NCBI RefSeq assembly: GCF_040822065.1
Contig: NZ_CP162005.1
Coordinates: 2,542,001 to 2,606,000, forward strand
Direction of reading: 5' to 3'
Length of the DNA: 64,000 nucleotides
Source: Pedobacter sp. WC2423
GTDB taxonomy: Bacteria > Bacteroidota > Bacteroidia > Sphingobacteriales > Sphingobacteriaceae
This document shows, in pieces, positions 1-9,795 of this stretch. Position numbers and translations under genes: made by a program. Within the stretch, counting starts at the first letter, position 1, and the number at the start of each line of letters is the position of its first letter. The notes beneath the pieces were generated by a model. That model had not been told where the DNA came from. It ran no database searches and was given only the letters and a program-made list of their open reading frames with translations.

Positions 1-2103
1 ATTAACAGACGGACCAGCGATAACGATCCCATTAAACACATCCGCAGTTCCGGTAACCTTACCCATCATTGCTGCAACCTGCTTTGATAAAGCCTTTAAC
101 TTATCCTGATCGTTACCAAATATTTTCACTTCAACAGGTTGAGTAGAACTCATTAAATCACCCAGCATATCTCCTATGACCTGCCCAAAATCGACCACTA
201 ATGCAGGTTGAGAAGCATGTATCTTCGATCTGATCTCACTAATCACTTCCTCTGTACTTCTTTTTCGGTCTGCTTTTAGCTGGATCAGGTAATCACCAGT
301 ATTAGGTTCAGTGATAAAGAACCCCATTTGAGTCCCCGTTCTGCGGGAGTAAGTTTGTACCTCTGGTATTTTAACAATCAATTTTTCTACCTCTTTTAAC
401 ATCCGGTCTGTTTCTACCAGTGAAGTTCCCGCAGGAGAAGTATAATCGGCAACGACACTACCTTCATCCATTTCTGGCAGAAATCCAGTTTCCAACCGCG
501 GCAGAATTAAAAAAATAATGACCGCTAAAACCACCATAGAAACATAACTGATCCAGGGCCTTTTTATAAAATAATAAACCCAGTTTTGCTGATGTACCTG
601 ATGCACGGCCGATTTCACTGAATTGGAAGCAGTATCCTTCGTTAACAGTAAATACACCACCGGTAAACCTATCCAGGTTACAAAAAACGAGCATACTAAT
701 GTGATAATCATCGTATTGGTCATCACCTGAAAATAAGAGCCAGCAACTCCCGTCATTAAAATAAACGGAACGAAGATTACGATTGTACTCACAGAAGATC
801 CCAGCATCGCCGGAAATAAGTAATCTATTGCCTTTTTAAGCAAATTAACGGTAGGCTCTTCCGGGTATTCCTCATGCGTCCGGTGAATCTGTTCTACCAC
901 CACAATCGCATCGTCTATAATCAATCCTATAGCCGCAGCAATAGCACCTAAAGTCATAATATTCAAGGAATATCCAATCCCATAAAGCACCATCACAGTT
1001 AAACACAGCGTAATTGGGATCGTAATCAGTATTGTTGCACTCGCTTTTACAGAACGTAAGAAAATAATGGCCACAACAATTGCTAAAACCAGTCCGATCA
1101 ATAGACTATCACTGACACTTTTAACCGATGCTTCTACAAAATCAGCCTGTTGATAATAAGGCTTGATCGTTACTCCTTTTGGTAATATTTTTCTAAGCTC
1201 CACGATCTTTTCCTGTAGCTGCGCAGACAGCTCAACCAGATTTGCATTTGGCTGTTTAATCACTGCAACCAGTATTGCATCTTTACCATTTGCATTGATC
1301 CTGGTATAAGCAACGCCTTCTTGTATTTTGACCTCACTAATATCTTTAACCCTGACTATCCGGTTATTTTTTTTACTGACAATCAGGTTTTCCAGATCGG
1401 TTTTTGTTTTGATAGTTGCATCGGTAATTGATAAATACAGATAGTTATAATCTGATAAGTAACCATTAGACTTGATAAAATTTGTCTGTGTTAAAACCGT
1501 ATTCAGCAGATCCGGACTAATGGACAAAGTACTCATCTTTTGCCTGTCCAGCTGAATCCAGTATTCCTTATCCTTACCACCAATTACCCTGATTTCCGAT
1601 ACGCCGTCAACCTGCGATAAAAATGGTTTGATCGTATAAACAGCTAATTTTTTTAAAGCTACCGGCGATTCTGTATGACTCTCTAAAGTATATCCGCTCA
1701 CCGGAAGAATCGAAGGGTTCATTTTCTCCACTGAAATATTTACACCCGGAGGCAGGCTATTTCTAATCTTCCCGATTTGAGACTCAATCCGCTGCTGACT
1801 TAAATCAATATCAGCATTCCAGTTCATATAGGCCGAAATCTCACAGCTTCCTCTGCTTGTTGTACTTCTGACTACATGAAGATCCGGCACTTGCTTCACT
1901 GCATTTTCCAAAGGTCGTGTTGCCGTAATCATCATCTGATCTACAGGTTGCAATTCTGCATCGGCAATAATCTTTATCTTCGGAAAGGTAATTTCCGGAA
2001 ACAAAGAAGTTTTTAACCGTTGATAAGAGAATAACCCACCCGTTAATATCAGGATCAATACGACCAGCAGCGGATTTTTATGAGAAATAAAAAAGTTCTT
2101 CAT
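1..2103 (-). CDS. RND-family efflux permease (partial, C-terminus beyond window)
   Basis: This is an inner-membrane proton-driven RND pump, AcrB/CzcA superfamily. About 700 codons are visible and the 3' end runs off the left edge. The N-terminus reads MKNFFISHKNPLLVVLILIL, a cytoplasmic start followed by TM1. The region near 880-960 encodes IGLIIDDAIVVVEQ, the TM4 segment with the paired Asp of the proton relay, and further on comes GFLPEMDEGSV. The ATG overlaps the stop of the adaptor gene by 4 bases (ATGA), so the two are translationally coupled. With the adaptor and TolC-like channel it completes a tripartite exporter. The substrate (drug or metal) cannot be told; DD rather than a heavy-metal signature slightly favours organic substrates. 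Confidence 0.9.
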   Translation of the reverse strand, partial: MKNFFISHKNPLLVVLILILTGGLFSYQRLKTSLFPEITFPKIKIIADAELQPVDQMMITATRPLENAVKQVPDLHVVRSTTSRGSCEISAYMNWNADIDLSQQRIESQIGKIRNSLPPGVNISVEKMNPSILPVSGYTLESHTESPVALKKLAVYTIKPFLSQVDGVSEIRVIGGKDKEYWIQLDRQKMSTLSISPDLLNTVLTQTNFIKSNGYLSDYNYLYLSITDATIKTKTDLENLIVSKKNNRIVRVKDISEVKIQEGVAYTRINANGKDAILVAVIKQPNANLVELSAQLQEKIVELRKILPKGVTIKPYYQQADFVEASVKSVSDSLLIGLVLAIVVAIIFLRSVKASATILITIPITLCLTVMVLYGIGYSLNIMTLGAIAAAIGLIIDDAIVVVEQIHRTHEEYPEEPTVNLLKKAIDYLFPAMLGSSVSTIVIFVPFILMTGVAGSYFQVMTNTMIITLVCSFFVTWIGLPVVYLLLTKDTASNSVKSAVHQVHQQNWVYYFIKRPWISYVSMVVLAVIIFLILPRLETGFLPEMDEGSVVADYTSPAGTSLVETDRMLKEVEKLIVKIPEVQTYSRRTGTQMGFFITEPNTGDYLIQLKADRKRSTEEVISEIRSKIHASQPALVVDFGQVIGDMLGDLMSSTQPVEVKIFGNDQDKLKALSKQVAAMMGKVTGTADVFNGIVIAGPSVN

Positions 2104-3029
2104 TCATGCGTGATTTTAACCTTTGCCGTATCCGCCAACCCGTAATTCCCTATGGTGATTAAACGATCTTTCGCCCCAAAAACTGGTGACAAAATCTGAA
2201 TCGACTTTCCATCTTCCATTCCTTTTTTCACTACTGTTTTCACTGCTGTAGAATCATTAATCAGCTTCATTACCCAAAACTCATCTTCAGTTTCATTAGT
2301 CAATACGGCCGATTTAGGTAATACCTGTACATGAGCAGCCTCAGATTTAACTACTTTTACCCTGGCAATCAGGTTTTCTGGAATCGGATGTGCAGCATTC
2401 ACTTTAATAATCATACGCTGTGTCTGTGCTAAAGAATCAACAGCAGGTAAGGACGAAGTAATTGATCCTTTTAACTTTTCCCCATCGGGAAGTGTTAACT
2501 CCAATGTTTTATTTTGAAGAATAACACTGCGCATTTCATAAGGTAAATCCAGTAAAAAGACCAGGCTTGATTGATTGATGATCGTCGCTAATGCCTCACC
2601 ATCCTGTACATAATCTCCTTTTTGATGATTAACCAGGATCACATAACCGCTTTTCTCAGCGCGAATAATTGAAATTCCTGAGAATTTAAAACCGGGGTCC
2701 AGCTGGTTAATCGAATTACCTATGGCACGTGCCTCTTTGGTGATCAGTTTAAATAAAACCTGGTTGCTGCGCACTGCAGCACCTGCCTGTAAGGTTGAAC
2801 TTTGCAAATAGCCGTTTGTATTCGCTTTGACAAAACTTTTTTCCAGATAAGCAGAAGTCGCATTTAAGACGACATTTTCACTCAATGTCTCATTATTTAC
2901 GGTGGTCACCTGTACCGGAGTTTCAGGAACCGGAGTTTCTTCTGCCTCCGGTTTAGAAGCTTGCTGACAGCAAACCAGTGTTGCACTAAGTAGCAAAAGC
3001 AATAAGGCGTTAACTGTAAACTGTTTCAT
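2100..3029 (-). CDS. RND periplasmic adaptor (HlyD/MFP family) lipoprotein
   Basis: This is the membrane fusion protein linking the RND pump to the outer-membrane channel. The N-terminus MKQFTVNALLLLLL ends in the lipobox LVCC, so a lipid-anchored mature protein is expected. A short biotinyl-lipoyl-like stretch follows (SSTLQAGAAVRSNQVLFK and EKSGYVILVNHQKGDYVQDGE), then beta-barrel and membrane-proximal regions. I chose the ATG at 3029 over an in-frame TTG 30 bases upstream because it places the signal peptide at the very start. About 309 residues is a usual size. Its stop overlaps the RND start by 4 bases. It lacks a long coiled-coil hairpin, so it is a short-hairpin adaptor. Confidence 0.88.
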   Translation of the reverse strand: MKQFTVNALLLLLLSATLVCCQQASKPEAEETPVPETPVQVTTVNNETLSENVVLNATSAYLEKSFVKANTNGYLQSSTLQAGAAVRSNQVLFKLITKEARAIGNSINQLDPGFKFSGISIIRAEKSGYVILVNHQKGDYVQDGEALATIINQSSLVFLLDLPYEMRSVILQNKTLELTLPDGEKLKGSITSSLPAVDSLAQTQRMIIKVNAAHPIPENLIARVKVVKSEAAHVQVLPKSAVLTNETEDEFWVMKLINDSTAVKTVVKKGMEDGKSIQILSPVFGAKDRLITIGNYGLADTAKVKITHE

Positions 3030-3095
3030 TTTTATATTTTTAAGCTTTTCCACTTTCAAGAGTTGCCTGATTATCTATTTGAGTATATACTATGG

Positions 3096-4346
3096 TTATC
3101 TATTCCAATAATTCAGTTGATTAAATAGCTTTAACCTTATAATATTGGTCTGTCTCTTTAGATTTTGCGCAGCCAGGTAGTTATTAATTGCAATCACAAA
3201 ATCAGCAATTCTGATATCTCCGGTTTGCAATAACCTGCTATCTACCTGGATCAGGCTTTTAGTAAATCTGATCTGTTCAGAAACTTGCTGATATAATCCA
3301 TTTTGATCGGCAATCTGTTGCCGGAGTAAATTGAGCTGCTGGGTATGCTGATTTTGGAAGAACTCTTTATATACATTTATAGTCCGTTGAGCAATCGAGA
3401 GTTTATCATATTGCATTTTCCGCTGATGTCCGTCAAAAATCGGAACTGCAACCGTGAAACCTGCACTCGCACCAAAATTCCGGTAAGGCTGATAGGCAAA
3501 AGAAGAGTTGTATCCGCCATTTGCATATACACTGGCTTTAGGTTTATAATTAAAGTCAACTGCTTTTTTCTGATTGACCAGTTTTAAACTGTCAATTCCG
3601 AATTTTTGATAAAAAAAACCAGTTTCAGTATTGAGCAGGACAGGTTCAATTGCAGGTTCCGCTAATTCGTGCGTTGTCGTATCAGCAATACCCGTTAAAT
3701 AGTTCAGTGTAGAATAATCGTTTTTCAATTGTAGTTCTGCCTGTTTCCCTTGTAATTGCTGCTGCTGAAAAGTAACCAGAAAAGTCAGGTAATCTACCTG
3801 CTTATAAACATTTGCGCGAGTCAGTTTCTTTAAAACGATTTCTTCTTCATGCAACAGTTGATCAACTTCCTGATTAAATGCGGCTTGCTGTTGACTGGCA
3901 AAAGTGGTGATATACTGATCTGTAACTGCTTTTTGTAAATCCAGCACAGAAAGACCAGTAGCAAACCGAATAGAATCTGCTTGTAAATGGATACCTTCCA
4001 ATTGATTATTGATATTCTTTTTGCTCGCCAGGTTATAATTAACATTCAGTACGGCTTCCAGCGCTTTTCCATTGGTCAGCACCTCATCAAAACCATATCC
4101 ATTAACTACTGGTGCATATAGTCCATTGGCCAATGCTGAAACTTGTGGAAGATAACCCGCTTTAACACGCATACTATCAATTTTGCTGCTTTGCAACTGG
4201 CTTTGATAGTCTTTTAATAACGGACTGCGTTTAACTGCCTCCTGATAAAAATAATCAAGATTTCTAACTGGCTGCTGTGCCCTGACTGAACACAATCCAA
4301 ATCCGATCATCACCAGAATTGATATATAGATCTTAAAACGTGCCAT
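3096..4346 (-). CDS. TolC-like outer membrane efflux protein
   Basis: This is an outer-membrane channel of the TolC/OEP family, 416 residues. The signal peptide is MARFKIYISILVMIGFGLCSVRAQ with cleavage after the AQ region. Two helical repeats rich in Gln and Leu follow (for example HLQADSIRFATGLSVLDLQK and QHTQQLNLLRQQIADQNG), as expected for the coiled periplasmic barrel, each with a beta-strand segment. It overlaps the upstream phosphatase gene by 14 bases and lies about 65 bases ahead of the adaptor, so it belongs to the same operon. Assignment rests on composition, architecture and context. Confidence 0.85.
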   Translation of the reverse strand: MARFKIYISILVMIGFGLCSVRAQQPVRNLDYFYQEAVKRSPLLKDYQSQLQSSKIDSMRVKAGYLPQVSALANGLYAPVVNGYGFDEVLTNGKALEAVLNVNYNLASKKNINNQLEGIHLQADSIRFATGLSVLDLQKAVTDQYITTFASQQQAAFNQEVDQLLHEEEIVLKKLTRANVYKQVDYLTFLVTFQQQQLQGKQAELQLKNDYSTLNYLTGIADTTTHELAEPAIEPVLLNTETGFFYQKFGIDSLKLVNQKKAVDFNYKPKASVYANGGYNSSFAYQPYRNFGASAGFTVAVPIFDGHQRKMQYDKLSIAQRTINVYKEFFQNQHTQQLNLLRQQIADQNGLYQQVSEQIRFTKSLIQVDSRLLQTGDIRIADFVIAINNYLAAQNLKRQTNIIRLKLFNQLNYWNR

Positions 4347-5115
4347 TGAATGAAAGTCCTGCTGCTTTTTGCTGATACATCGGTACTAAAGAATATTTCA
4401 TAGCCTGTTTTCCAACAACCAACTTTTTAAGATGCGGGTAAATCAAATAAGCCAGCTTAGTGGAAGCAATACCAAATCCTGCTCCGGCAACCACATCGCT
4501 TACCCAGTGTTTATTGTTATACATTCTTAAAACTCCGGTTGCTGTAGCTACCGTGTAACCTGCGTAGCCAATCCATGGAGAAACATCTCTGTATTCCTGA
4601 TTCAAAAATTCGGCCGCTGCAAAAGCATTTGCAGTATGACCTGAAGGAAAAGAGTAGTTATCCTCTCCATCCGGACGCAGACGACCAACCAGGTGTTTCA
4701 CACTAAAAGTTGAGCCACTCATAATCGCTTCGGCCAGTATATAAATTGCTGTACCATCTGCGACTCCATGTTTACTCTTCACACCAGCGAGGTTCAGCGC
4801 GTAAAAAGCAGCTCCGGGAGCAAACTGAAGAAAATTATCAGCATGCAGGGCAAAAGTCGGGTGGTCTTCTTGTAACTCTGCCCTGGTACTGTAATCCAGT
4901 CTTCTGATGGCATTATTTCCTAAAGATATCAGGCCATAACTAATCAGTACCGCCGGGATAATAAAGGATTTAATTTGAGGAGGATTCAATCCACGCATCT
5001 TCATCACCGATTCTTTGGGTGTGAGCTGAACTGAATCTTTACTGAGGGTATCCACCTGCTGCGCAAATACCATTCCGGGTAAACATATCACGAAGATAAA
5101 ACTGAAAAATTTCAT
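4333..5115 (-). CDS. PAP2-family phosphatase (phosphatidic acid phosphatase type 2)
   Basis: This is a lipid phosphatase of the PAP2/haloperoxidase family, 260 residues with an N-terminal signal peptide (MKFFSFIFVICLPGMVFAQ). All three family motifs are present: KHLVGRLRP (KX6RP), PSGH, and LRMYNNKHWVSD (the R-x5-H-x3-D motif). The catalytic His residues are in PSGH and KHW. The substrate may be undecaprenyl-diphosphate, phosphatidate or a lipid A phosphate; the sequence does not decide. It is the first gene of the efflux operon and overlaps the TolC-like gene, an uncommon pairing. Confidence 0.9.
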   Translation of the reverse strand: MKFFSFIFVICLPGMVFAQQVDTLSKDSVQLTPKESVMKMRGLNPPQIKSFIIPAVLISYGLISLGNNAIRRLDYSTRAELQEDHPTFALHADNFLQFAPGAAFYALNLAGVKSKHGVADGTAIYILAEAIMSGSTFSVKHLVGRLRPDGEDNYSFPSGHTANAFAAAEFLNQEYRDVSPWIGYAGYTVATATGVLRMYNNKHWVSDVVAGAGFGIASTKLAYLIYPHLKKLVVGKQAMKYSLVPMYQQKAAGLSFNGTF

Positions 5116-5178
5116 AAAAAACTCCTTTTAAACTGAACTGTTAAGTTAAGATAGATAAATACTGGAGGAAATTTATAA

Positions 5179-7134
5179 TTATTGGTGCATTCCTCCGCTT
5201 TTGAATAAATCGTAAGCAGTCTGATAGTTCGCAATTGCCTGATCGGTTACTCTTTTTGATAATTTAGCAGGAACCTGTTCATTCTTTGCCTTGTTATACA
5301 GGAAGGTTTCCATTTTTTGCTGCGGGCCAAGAATCACCAGGCTATCCTGTTTCAGGTAAGCCAGCTTTTGATAAGTACCCAGAACTGCGCGGGGCTGATA
5401 AGTGGGATCAAAAAGATTCTTTCCATATAAATTACTCTCATATTTCCAGCCCAGCAAACTGAATAATGTAGGATAGATATCAATTTGAGAACACATTTTA
5501 TCAATTACCTGGCTGCCCTTTTTTGGCAAATTGAGAATGACACATGGGATATGGTATTTATTAATATCAATCTCATTTCTGCCTGCACTGCTTGCACAAT
5601 GGTCAGCAACTATAATAATGACTGTATTTTTATACCATGGTTTGTTGCTTATATTCTTCAGGAATTCACCGATTGCATAATCCGTATAGCGTACTGCTCC
5701 TTCTCTTCCACTTCCCGAGGTATACTTAATCTTACCTTCCGGAAAAGTGAATGGACGGTGATTAGAAGTCGTCATCACAAAATTATAAAATGGTTTACCC
5801 TGTTTAAATTCTGCATCAGCACCACGGGTAACCGCAGCAAATAAGTCTTCATCACTTATTCCCCAGGCATTTTCAAAATGAACCTGATCGTCCTGAATAA
5901 TTGTTCTTTTGGTTTCATAAGCATCATCCAGTTTAATATTTCTTCCTCTGTCTATAATATCAAATCCATTGCTGCCAAAATATTCATTCATATTATCAAA
6001 GTAGCCATCGCCACCATAAAAGAAGGCTCTGCTATACCCGGCCTTTTCAAAAATATGTCCGACCGTAGTTAGTTTTTCATTCCCTTGTCTTCTCACTACA
6101 CTGCTTCCTGGTGTAGGCGGGCTGGCTAAAGTTAAGGCTTCCATCCCTCTCACGGTTCTGGTTCCGGTAGCATACATATTGGTAAACAGCAAATTAGTGG
6201 TTGCCAGAGAATCAAGTACCGGCATCAGCTTCTGCGTATTGCCAAAGTGTTCCATAAAATCAGCACTCAGACTTTCCACCGTAATCATGATTACATTGGG
6301 TTTATAGGTAGTTCCCGTATTATTGATCTCTCTTTTGATAGAGTTTCCGCTGGTCACAAAAGTACTGTTCGACTCTTTTAATTCATTTCTGATTACCTTG
6401 AAAGCCTCATTTTTAGGTAATAAAGTATAGAAATCGTTATAATCCAGTTCATTGTTCTTAAAAGCAGCAAAAAAAGAATAAATCCCGGCCTTAGATAACT
6501 CATTCTGATAACGGTTAGTTCCTCTTTCAGCGAATGAATTGCGAACAAATAAAGGATAAAGTATGGTCAGGATTAATAAGGAACCAGAAATCATTAACCG
6601 GGTGCGGAACGGAGTACTGGATTGAAAAGCATGGGTAAAAACTTTTCTTTTCGCAAACAGAAACATCACCAGTAGTACCAATAACAGCACACCTCCTATC
6701 AAAAGTGGTAATGGATAGGATTCATTGATATTGTTTACAACTTCGTAGGTATAAATCAGGTAATCGACCGCGATAAAGTTAAAACGGCTTTCAAATTCCT
6801 GCCAGAAGGTAAGTTCTGCAAAGAAAGAGAAAAAGGAAATCAACAGGATCAGGAACAACCAGCCATAAGTAATGATTTTATTAGTAAGGGTGTTTACCCA
6901 CTTCTGAGGTAAAAATAACAGGTATATACTGAAAAGTGTAACCAGGAAAAGGGCTACCCCAAAGTCATAGAAAAAGCCTGTAAAATATAATTGAATAATA
7001 GATAGTATGGAAAAATCTGTCTTACCAGATGAAACGGCCAGCAGACCTGTCCGGATTAAAAAAGAGCTGAATAAAAAAACAGCAAAAAAGGAAAACAGAA
7101 CACTGTACCTGCCTTTAAATATTAATTGGACCAT
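5179..7134 (-). CDS. LTA synthase-family membrane sulfatase-fold transferase
   Basis: This is a membrane enzyme of the LtaS/alkaline-phosphatase superfamily, 651 residues. About five N-terminal membrane segments fill residues 1-200. An extracytoplasmic sulfatase-fold domain follows with ITVESLS (metal-binding Glu near 287), GTRTVRG (likely nucleophilic Thr, 325 or 327) and IIIVADHCAS (metal-binding Asp-His). Gram-negative members move phosphoglycerol or related groups to glycans or lipids; they do not make Gram-positive teichoic acid. The gene stands alone, with 63 bases to the PAP2 gene and about 600 to marR. The substrate is unknown. Confidence 0.85.
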   Translation of the reverse strand: MVQLIFKGRYSVLFSFFAVFLFSSFLIRTGLLAVSSGKTDFSILSIIQLYFTGFFYDFGVALFLVTLFSIYLLFLPQKWVNTLTNKIITYGWLFLILLISFFSFFAELTFWQEFESRFNFIAVDYLIYTYEVVNNINESYPLPLLIGGVLLLVLLVMFLFAKRKVFTHAFQSSTPFRTRLMISGSLLILTILYPLFVRNSFAERGTNRYQNELSKAGIYSFFAAFKNNELDYNDFYTLLPKNEAFKVIRNELKESNSTFVTSGNSIKREINNTGTTYKPNVIMITVESLSADFMEHFGNTQKLMPVLDSLATTNLLFTNMYATGTRTVRGMEALTLASPPTPGSSVVRRQGNEKLTTVGHIFEKAGYSRAFFYGGDGYFDNMNEYFGSNGFDIIDRGRNIKLDDAYETKRTIIQDDQVHFENAWGISDEDLFAAVTRGADAEFKQGKPFYNFVMTTSNHRPFTFPEGKIKYTSGSGREGAVRYTDYAIGEFLKNISNKPWYKNTVIIIVADHCASSAGRNEIDINKYHIPCVILNLPKKGSQVIDKMCSQIDIYPTLFSLLGWKYESNLYGKNLFDPTYQPRAVLGTYQKLAYLKQDSLVILGPQQKMETFLYNKAKNEQVPAKLSKRVTDQAIANYQTAYDLFKSGGMHQ

Positions 7135-7690
7135 ATATTATTTGATAAGAGCTCCCAAACCTATCATTAAATAGTTGTAAAAAAAACTAAACATAATAAA
7201 TATAAAAAGAAGGATTTCCGAAAAAATTCCTGAGTATCTGTCAGGAAAGCAAAAATTTAACAGGATAGATAAACAATTGACTATCACAAAGTAATAATTA
7301 CTATATCTTGTTTTTCCTTAATATTCCTTTAATATCTGCTCCAGATTTTCTTAAAATTTAATCTATGATTTTTATCAGCCAGAAGGCATTTAAAAATGAT
7401 AAAATTTAGCCGGAGAGAAACAAAGCAACCATCTTCACCATCTCTTTGTTCGCATATACGACCTCTGCTTTCCCTTTAAGATTCTATTTGTTTATATGAA
7501 CAACAGTAAAATAACAGGGTTACTGCTTGGGTTCTCTTGCAGTTTCATACGGGTTTGAAGCACAACACAACCAAAGACACGTTTAAAATGCGCTTTATCT
7601 TTTATCAAAGTAGAGCTTAACCATTTATCAAGTACTGCTCATATATAGCTAAACAATTGTATATCATAGTATTTACAATTATTTTCGCTT
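7135..7690. other. AT-rich intergenic region, no gene seen
   Basis: This gap of over 550 bases separates two divergent transcription units, the LtaS-like gene and the hut operon. I see no credible ORF or RNA. Near the right end a 7-bp inverted repeat (AATTGTA at 7655-7661, TACAATT at 7674-7680) precedes the larger palindrome at 7691-7714. Confidence 0.5.
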
Positions 7691-7714
7691 AATTATATAA
7701 GTACTTATATAATT
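7691..7714. promoter_or_regulatory. 24-bp perfect palindrome, likely MarR operator of the hut operon
   Basis: The sequence is a perfect palindrome with 12-base arms AATTATATAAGT and its complement, centred 17-40 bases before the marR ATG. A further ACTTATATAT half-site follows at once. A TATATTTG at 7720-7727 matches the Bacteroidota -7 box TANNTTTG and lies 3 bases before the ATG, so a leaderless or near-leaderless transcript is possible. MarR proteins bind palindromes of this size near their own promoters; the link is an inference. Confidence 0.6.
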
Positions 7715-7730
7715 ACTTATATATTTGAGT

Positions 7731-8240
7731 ATGAATTACTATCAGTCATTAGGATATTTAGTGTTAGGCAGCCGGTTGAAACGGTTGAGTGAACTCTTTC
7801 TTTCAGAAATCAATAAATCATACAAGGCAGAAGGCATCGTCTTTGAAACCACCTGGTTCCCTGTATTCTACTTACTCTCTGAAAACAAAACATTAACCAT
7901 TCAGGAACTATGTGAACAGATTGAAGTCTCTCATCCCGCAGCCAGTCAACTGGTGACCAATCTTAAAAATAAAGGTTTAGTCATCAGCACAACCAGCGCT
8001 GAAGATGCCCGTAAACAATTAGTGACTTTGAGCGAAGAAGGCAAAGCACTTTTAGAGCGGATCATTCCTGTTTGGGATGCCATCACTGCAACCATGGAAG
8101 AAGTAGCAGGAGCAAGCGAGGAAGGCAGCGCGATATTAGCTACGCTGACTAAGCTGGAAACTACCTTTAAATCCATCGATATCGTTAAAAATATTCAACA
8201 TAAAATACATCACCCTGTTAAATCTACATCCAATGCATAA
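7731..8240 (+). CDS. MarR-family transcriptional regulator heading the hut operon
   Basis: This is a winged-helix regulator of 169 residues. The MarR core is visible: LTIQELCEQIEVSHPAASQL (recognition helix), then NLKNKGLVI and the wing with the typical DARKQLVTLSEEGKALLE. The start ATG at 7731 was preferred to an upstream TTG. The gene overlaps hutH by 8 bases, so it is the first gene of the hut operon. Hut operons are usually controlled by HutC (GntR) or HutP, so a MarR in this place is unusual. It probably represses its own promoter through the palindrome just upstream. The ligand is unknown; urocanate would be the logical candidate. Confidence 0.88.
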   Translation: MNYYQSLGYLVLGSRLKRLSELFLSEINKSYKAEGIVFETTWFPVFYLLSENKTLTIQELCEQIEVSHPAASQLVTNLKNKGLVISTTSAEDARKQLVTLSEEGKALLERIIPVWDAITATMEEVAGASEEGSAILATLTKLETTFKSIDIVKNIQHKIHHPVKSTSNA

Positions 8241-9795
8241 CTCATTTTTTTATGGAACTGACCACCTGACCAGTGGAATTTGCTTGGCTATTGCAGCAGG
8301 TCAGACCAAAGGCCGGATTAGTCCTGAAGCAGCAGCAAATATTCAATCTTCCTGGGAAGAAGTACAAAAAATTGTTCGTAGCCAAAAACCAGTATATGGC
8401 GTGAATACAGGATTCGGCCCATTATGTGATACCCATATATCAGAAAAAGACACTTCGCTTTTACAAAGCAATATCCTTAAAAGTCATAGTGTTGGTGTAG
8501 GTAAGCCAATTCCTCTGGAAATTGCCAAAATTATGATGATTACTAAAGTTCAGGCTTTAGCTAAGGGGTTTTCTGGCATTGCGCCACAAACATTAGCACG
8601 TATTATCTGGCATATTGACAATGATATTATTCCTTTTGTTCCTGAAAAAGGTTCGGTAGGTGCTTCTGGTGACCTGGCTCCCCTATCTCACCTGTTCCTG
8701 CCTTTAATTGGTTTAGGTGAAGTGTTTATCCATGGAGAAAAAGTTTCCGCTGCAAAAATGCTGGAACAATATGATTTGAAACCAATCGTATTAGGCCCGA
8801 AAGAAGGCCTGGCCCTGATTAACGGAACGCAGTTTATACTTGCTTTCGCTGTTAAAGCGGTTCAGCGTTTAAACGATGCATTGGATCTGGCCGATTTAAG
8901 CGGAGCAATGTCTTTAGAAGGCCTGACTGGTTCTACCCGTCCGTTTGATGAACGTTTACATAATTTAAGACCTTATAAAGGCACTAAACTGGTTGCCCAC
9001 CGCTTATCTGCAATCCTGGAAGGTTCAGCAATCGGAACCTCACATATCAATTGCAGCCGCGTACAGGATCCTTATTCTATCCGCTGTATGCCACAGGTAC
9101 ATGGCGCTTCGCGTAATGCCTGGTTACATTTAAAAGAATTAACGGAAATTGAGCTGAACTCAGTGACTGATAATCCGGTTATTTTTAGTGCAGAAGATAC
9201 GATCAGTGGTGGAAATTTCCACGGACAGCCTTTAGCGATGGTGCTTGATTATGCAACGGTTGCCGCAGCAGAATTAGGAAATATTGCAGATCGCCGTTGT
9301 TACCTGATGAATGAAGGCAAATATGATTTACCAAAATTACTGATTGCCGATGCTGGTTTAAACTCTGGTTTAATGATCCCTCAGTATACCACAGCAGCAT
9401 TGGTAACCGAGAACAAAACTTTATGCTTTCCGGCAAGTGCGGATAGCGTCCCTACTTCTCTGGGACAGGAAGACCATGTTTCTATGGGTTCTATCAGTGG
9501 AAGAAAGCTGCATATGGTAATTGATAACCTGGAATTTATCCAGGCGATTGAACTTTTATATGCTGCACAAGCTATAGAATTCAGACGGCCGTTGAAATCA
9601 ACACCAGTAATCGAGGCCTGCCACAATTTAATCAGAAACCATGTTCCTTATATCAAAGAAGACCGTCTTTTTGCGGACGATATTAATCAATTACATCATT
9701 TGATAACTAACGGTTCATTATTGCAGACTGCTAATGAAACTGCCATTGCTAACCATATTAACCTATTCAACGATGACGACTTCAGAATTTATTAA
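8233..9795 (+). CDS. hutH: Histidine ammonia-lyase
   Basis: This enzyme converts L-histidine to urocanate plus ammonia, the first step of histidine use, in the cytoplasm. The MIO cofactor triad Ala-Ser-Gly lies at residues 144-146 in [14 protein letters not shown]. Other family blocks are YGVNTGFG near residue 55, GLALINGTQ, and SCSR-type residues near [20 protein letters not shown]. Length is 520, slightly above the usual 505-515. The ATG lies inside the end of marR, and the gene's end overlaps hutU by 23 bases, so translation is coupled through the operon. Confidence 0.97.
   Translation: MHNSFFYGTDHLTSGICLAIAAGQTKGRISPEAAANIQSSWEEVQKIVRSQKPVYGVNTGFGPLCDTHISEKDTSLLQSNILKSHSVGVGKPIPLEIAKIMMITKVQALAKGFSGIAPQTLARIIWHIDNDIIPFVPEKGSVGASGDLAPLSHLFLPLIGLGEVFIHGEKVSAAKMLEQYDLKPIVLGPKEGLALINGTQFILAFAVKAVQRLNDALDLADLSGAMSLEGLTGSTRPFDERLHNLRPYKGTKLVAHRLSAILEGSAIGTSHINCSRVQDPYSIRCMPQVHGASRNAWLHLKELTEIELNSVTDNPVIFSAEDTISGGNFHGQPLAMVLDYATVAAAELGNIADRRCYLMNEGKYDLPKLLIADAGLNSGLMIPQYTTAALVTENKTLCFPASADSVPTSLGQEDHVSMGSISGRKLHMVIDNLEFIQAIELLYAAQAIEFRRPLKSTPVIEACHNLIRNHVPYIKEDRLFADDINQLHHLITNGSLLQTANETAIANHINLFNDDDFRIY

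Noticed and set aside
464..694. 76-codon minus-strand frame within the RND gene
   Set aside because: It lies in another frame inside the large RND coding region.
7691..7714. The 24-bp palindrome as a terminator
   Set aside because: It precedes the gene, is AT-only in most of the stem, and has no T-run; operator is the better reading.
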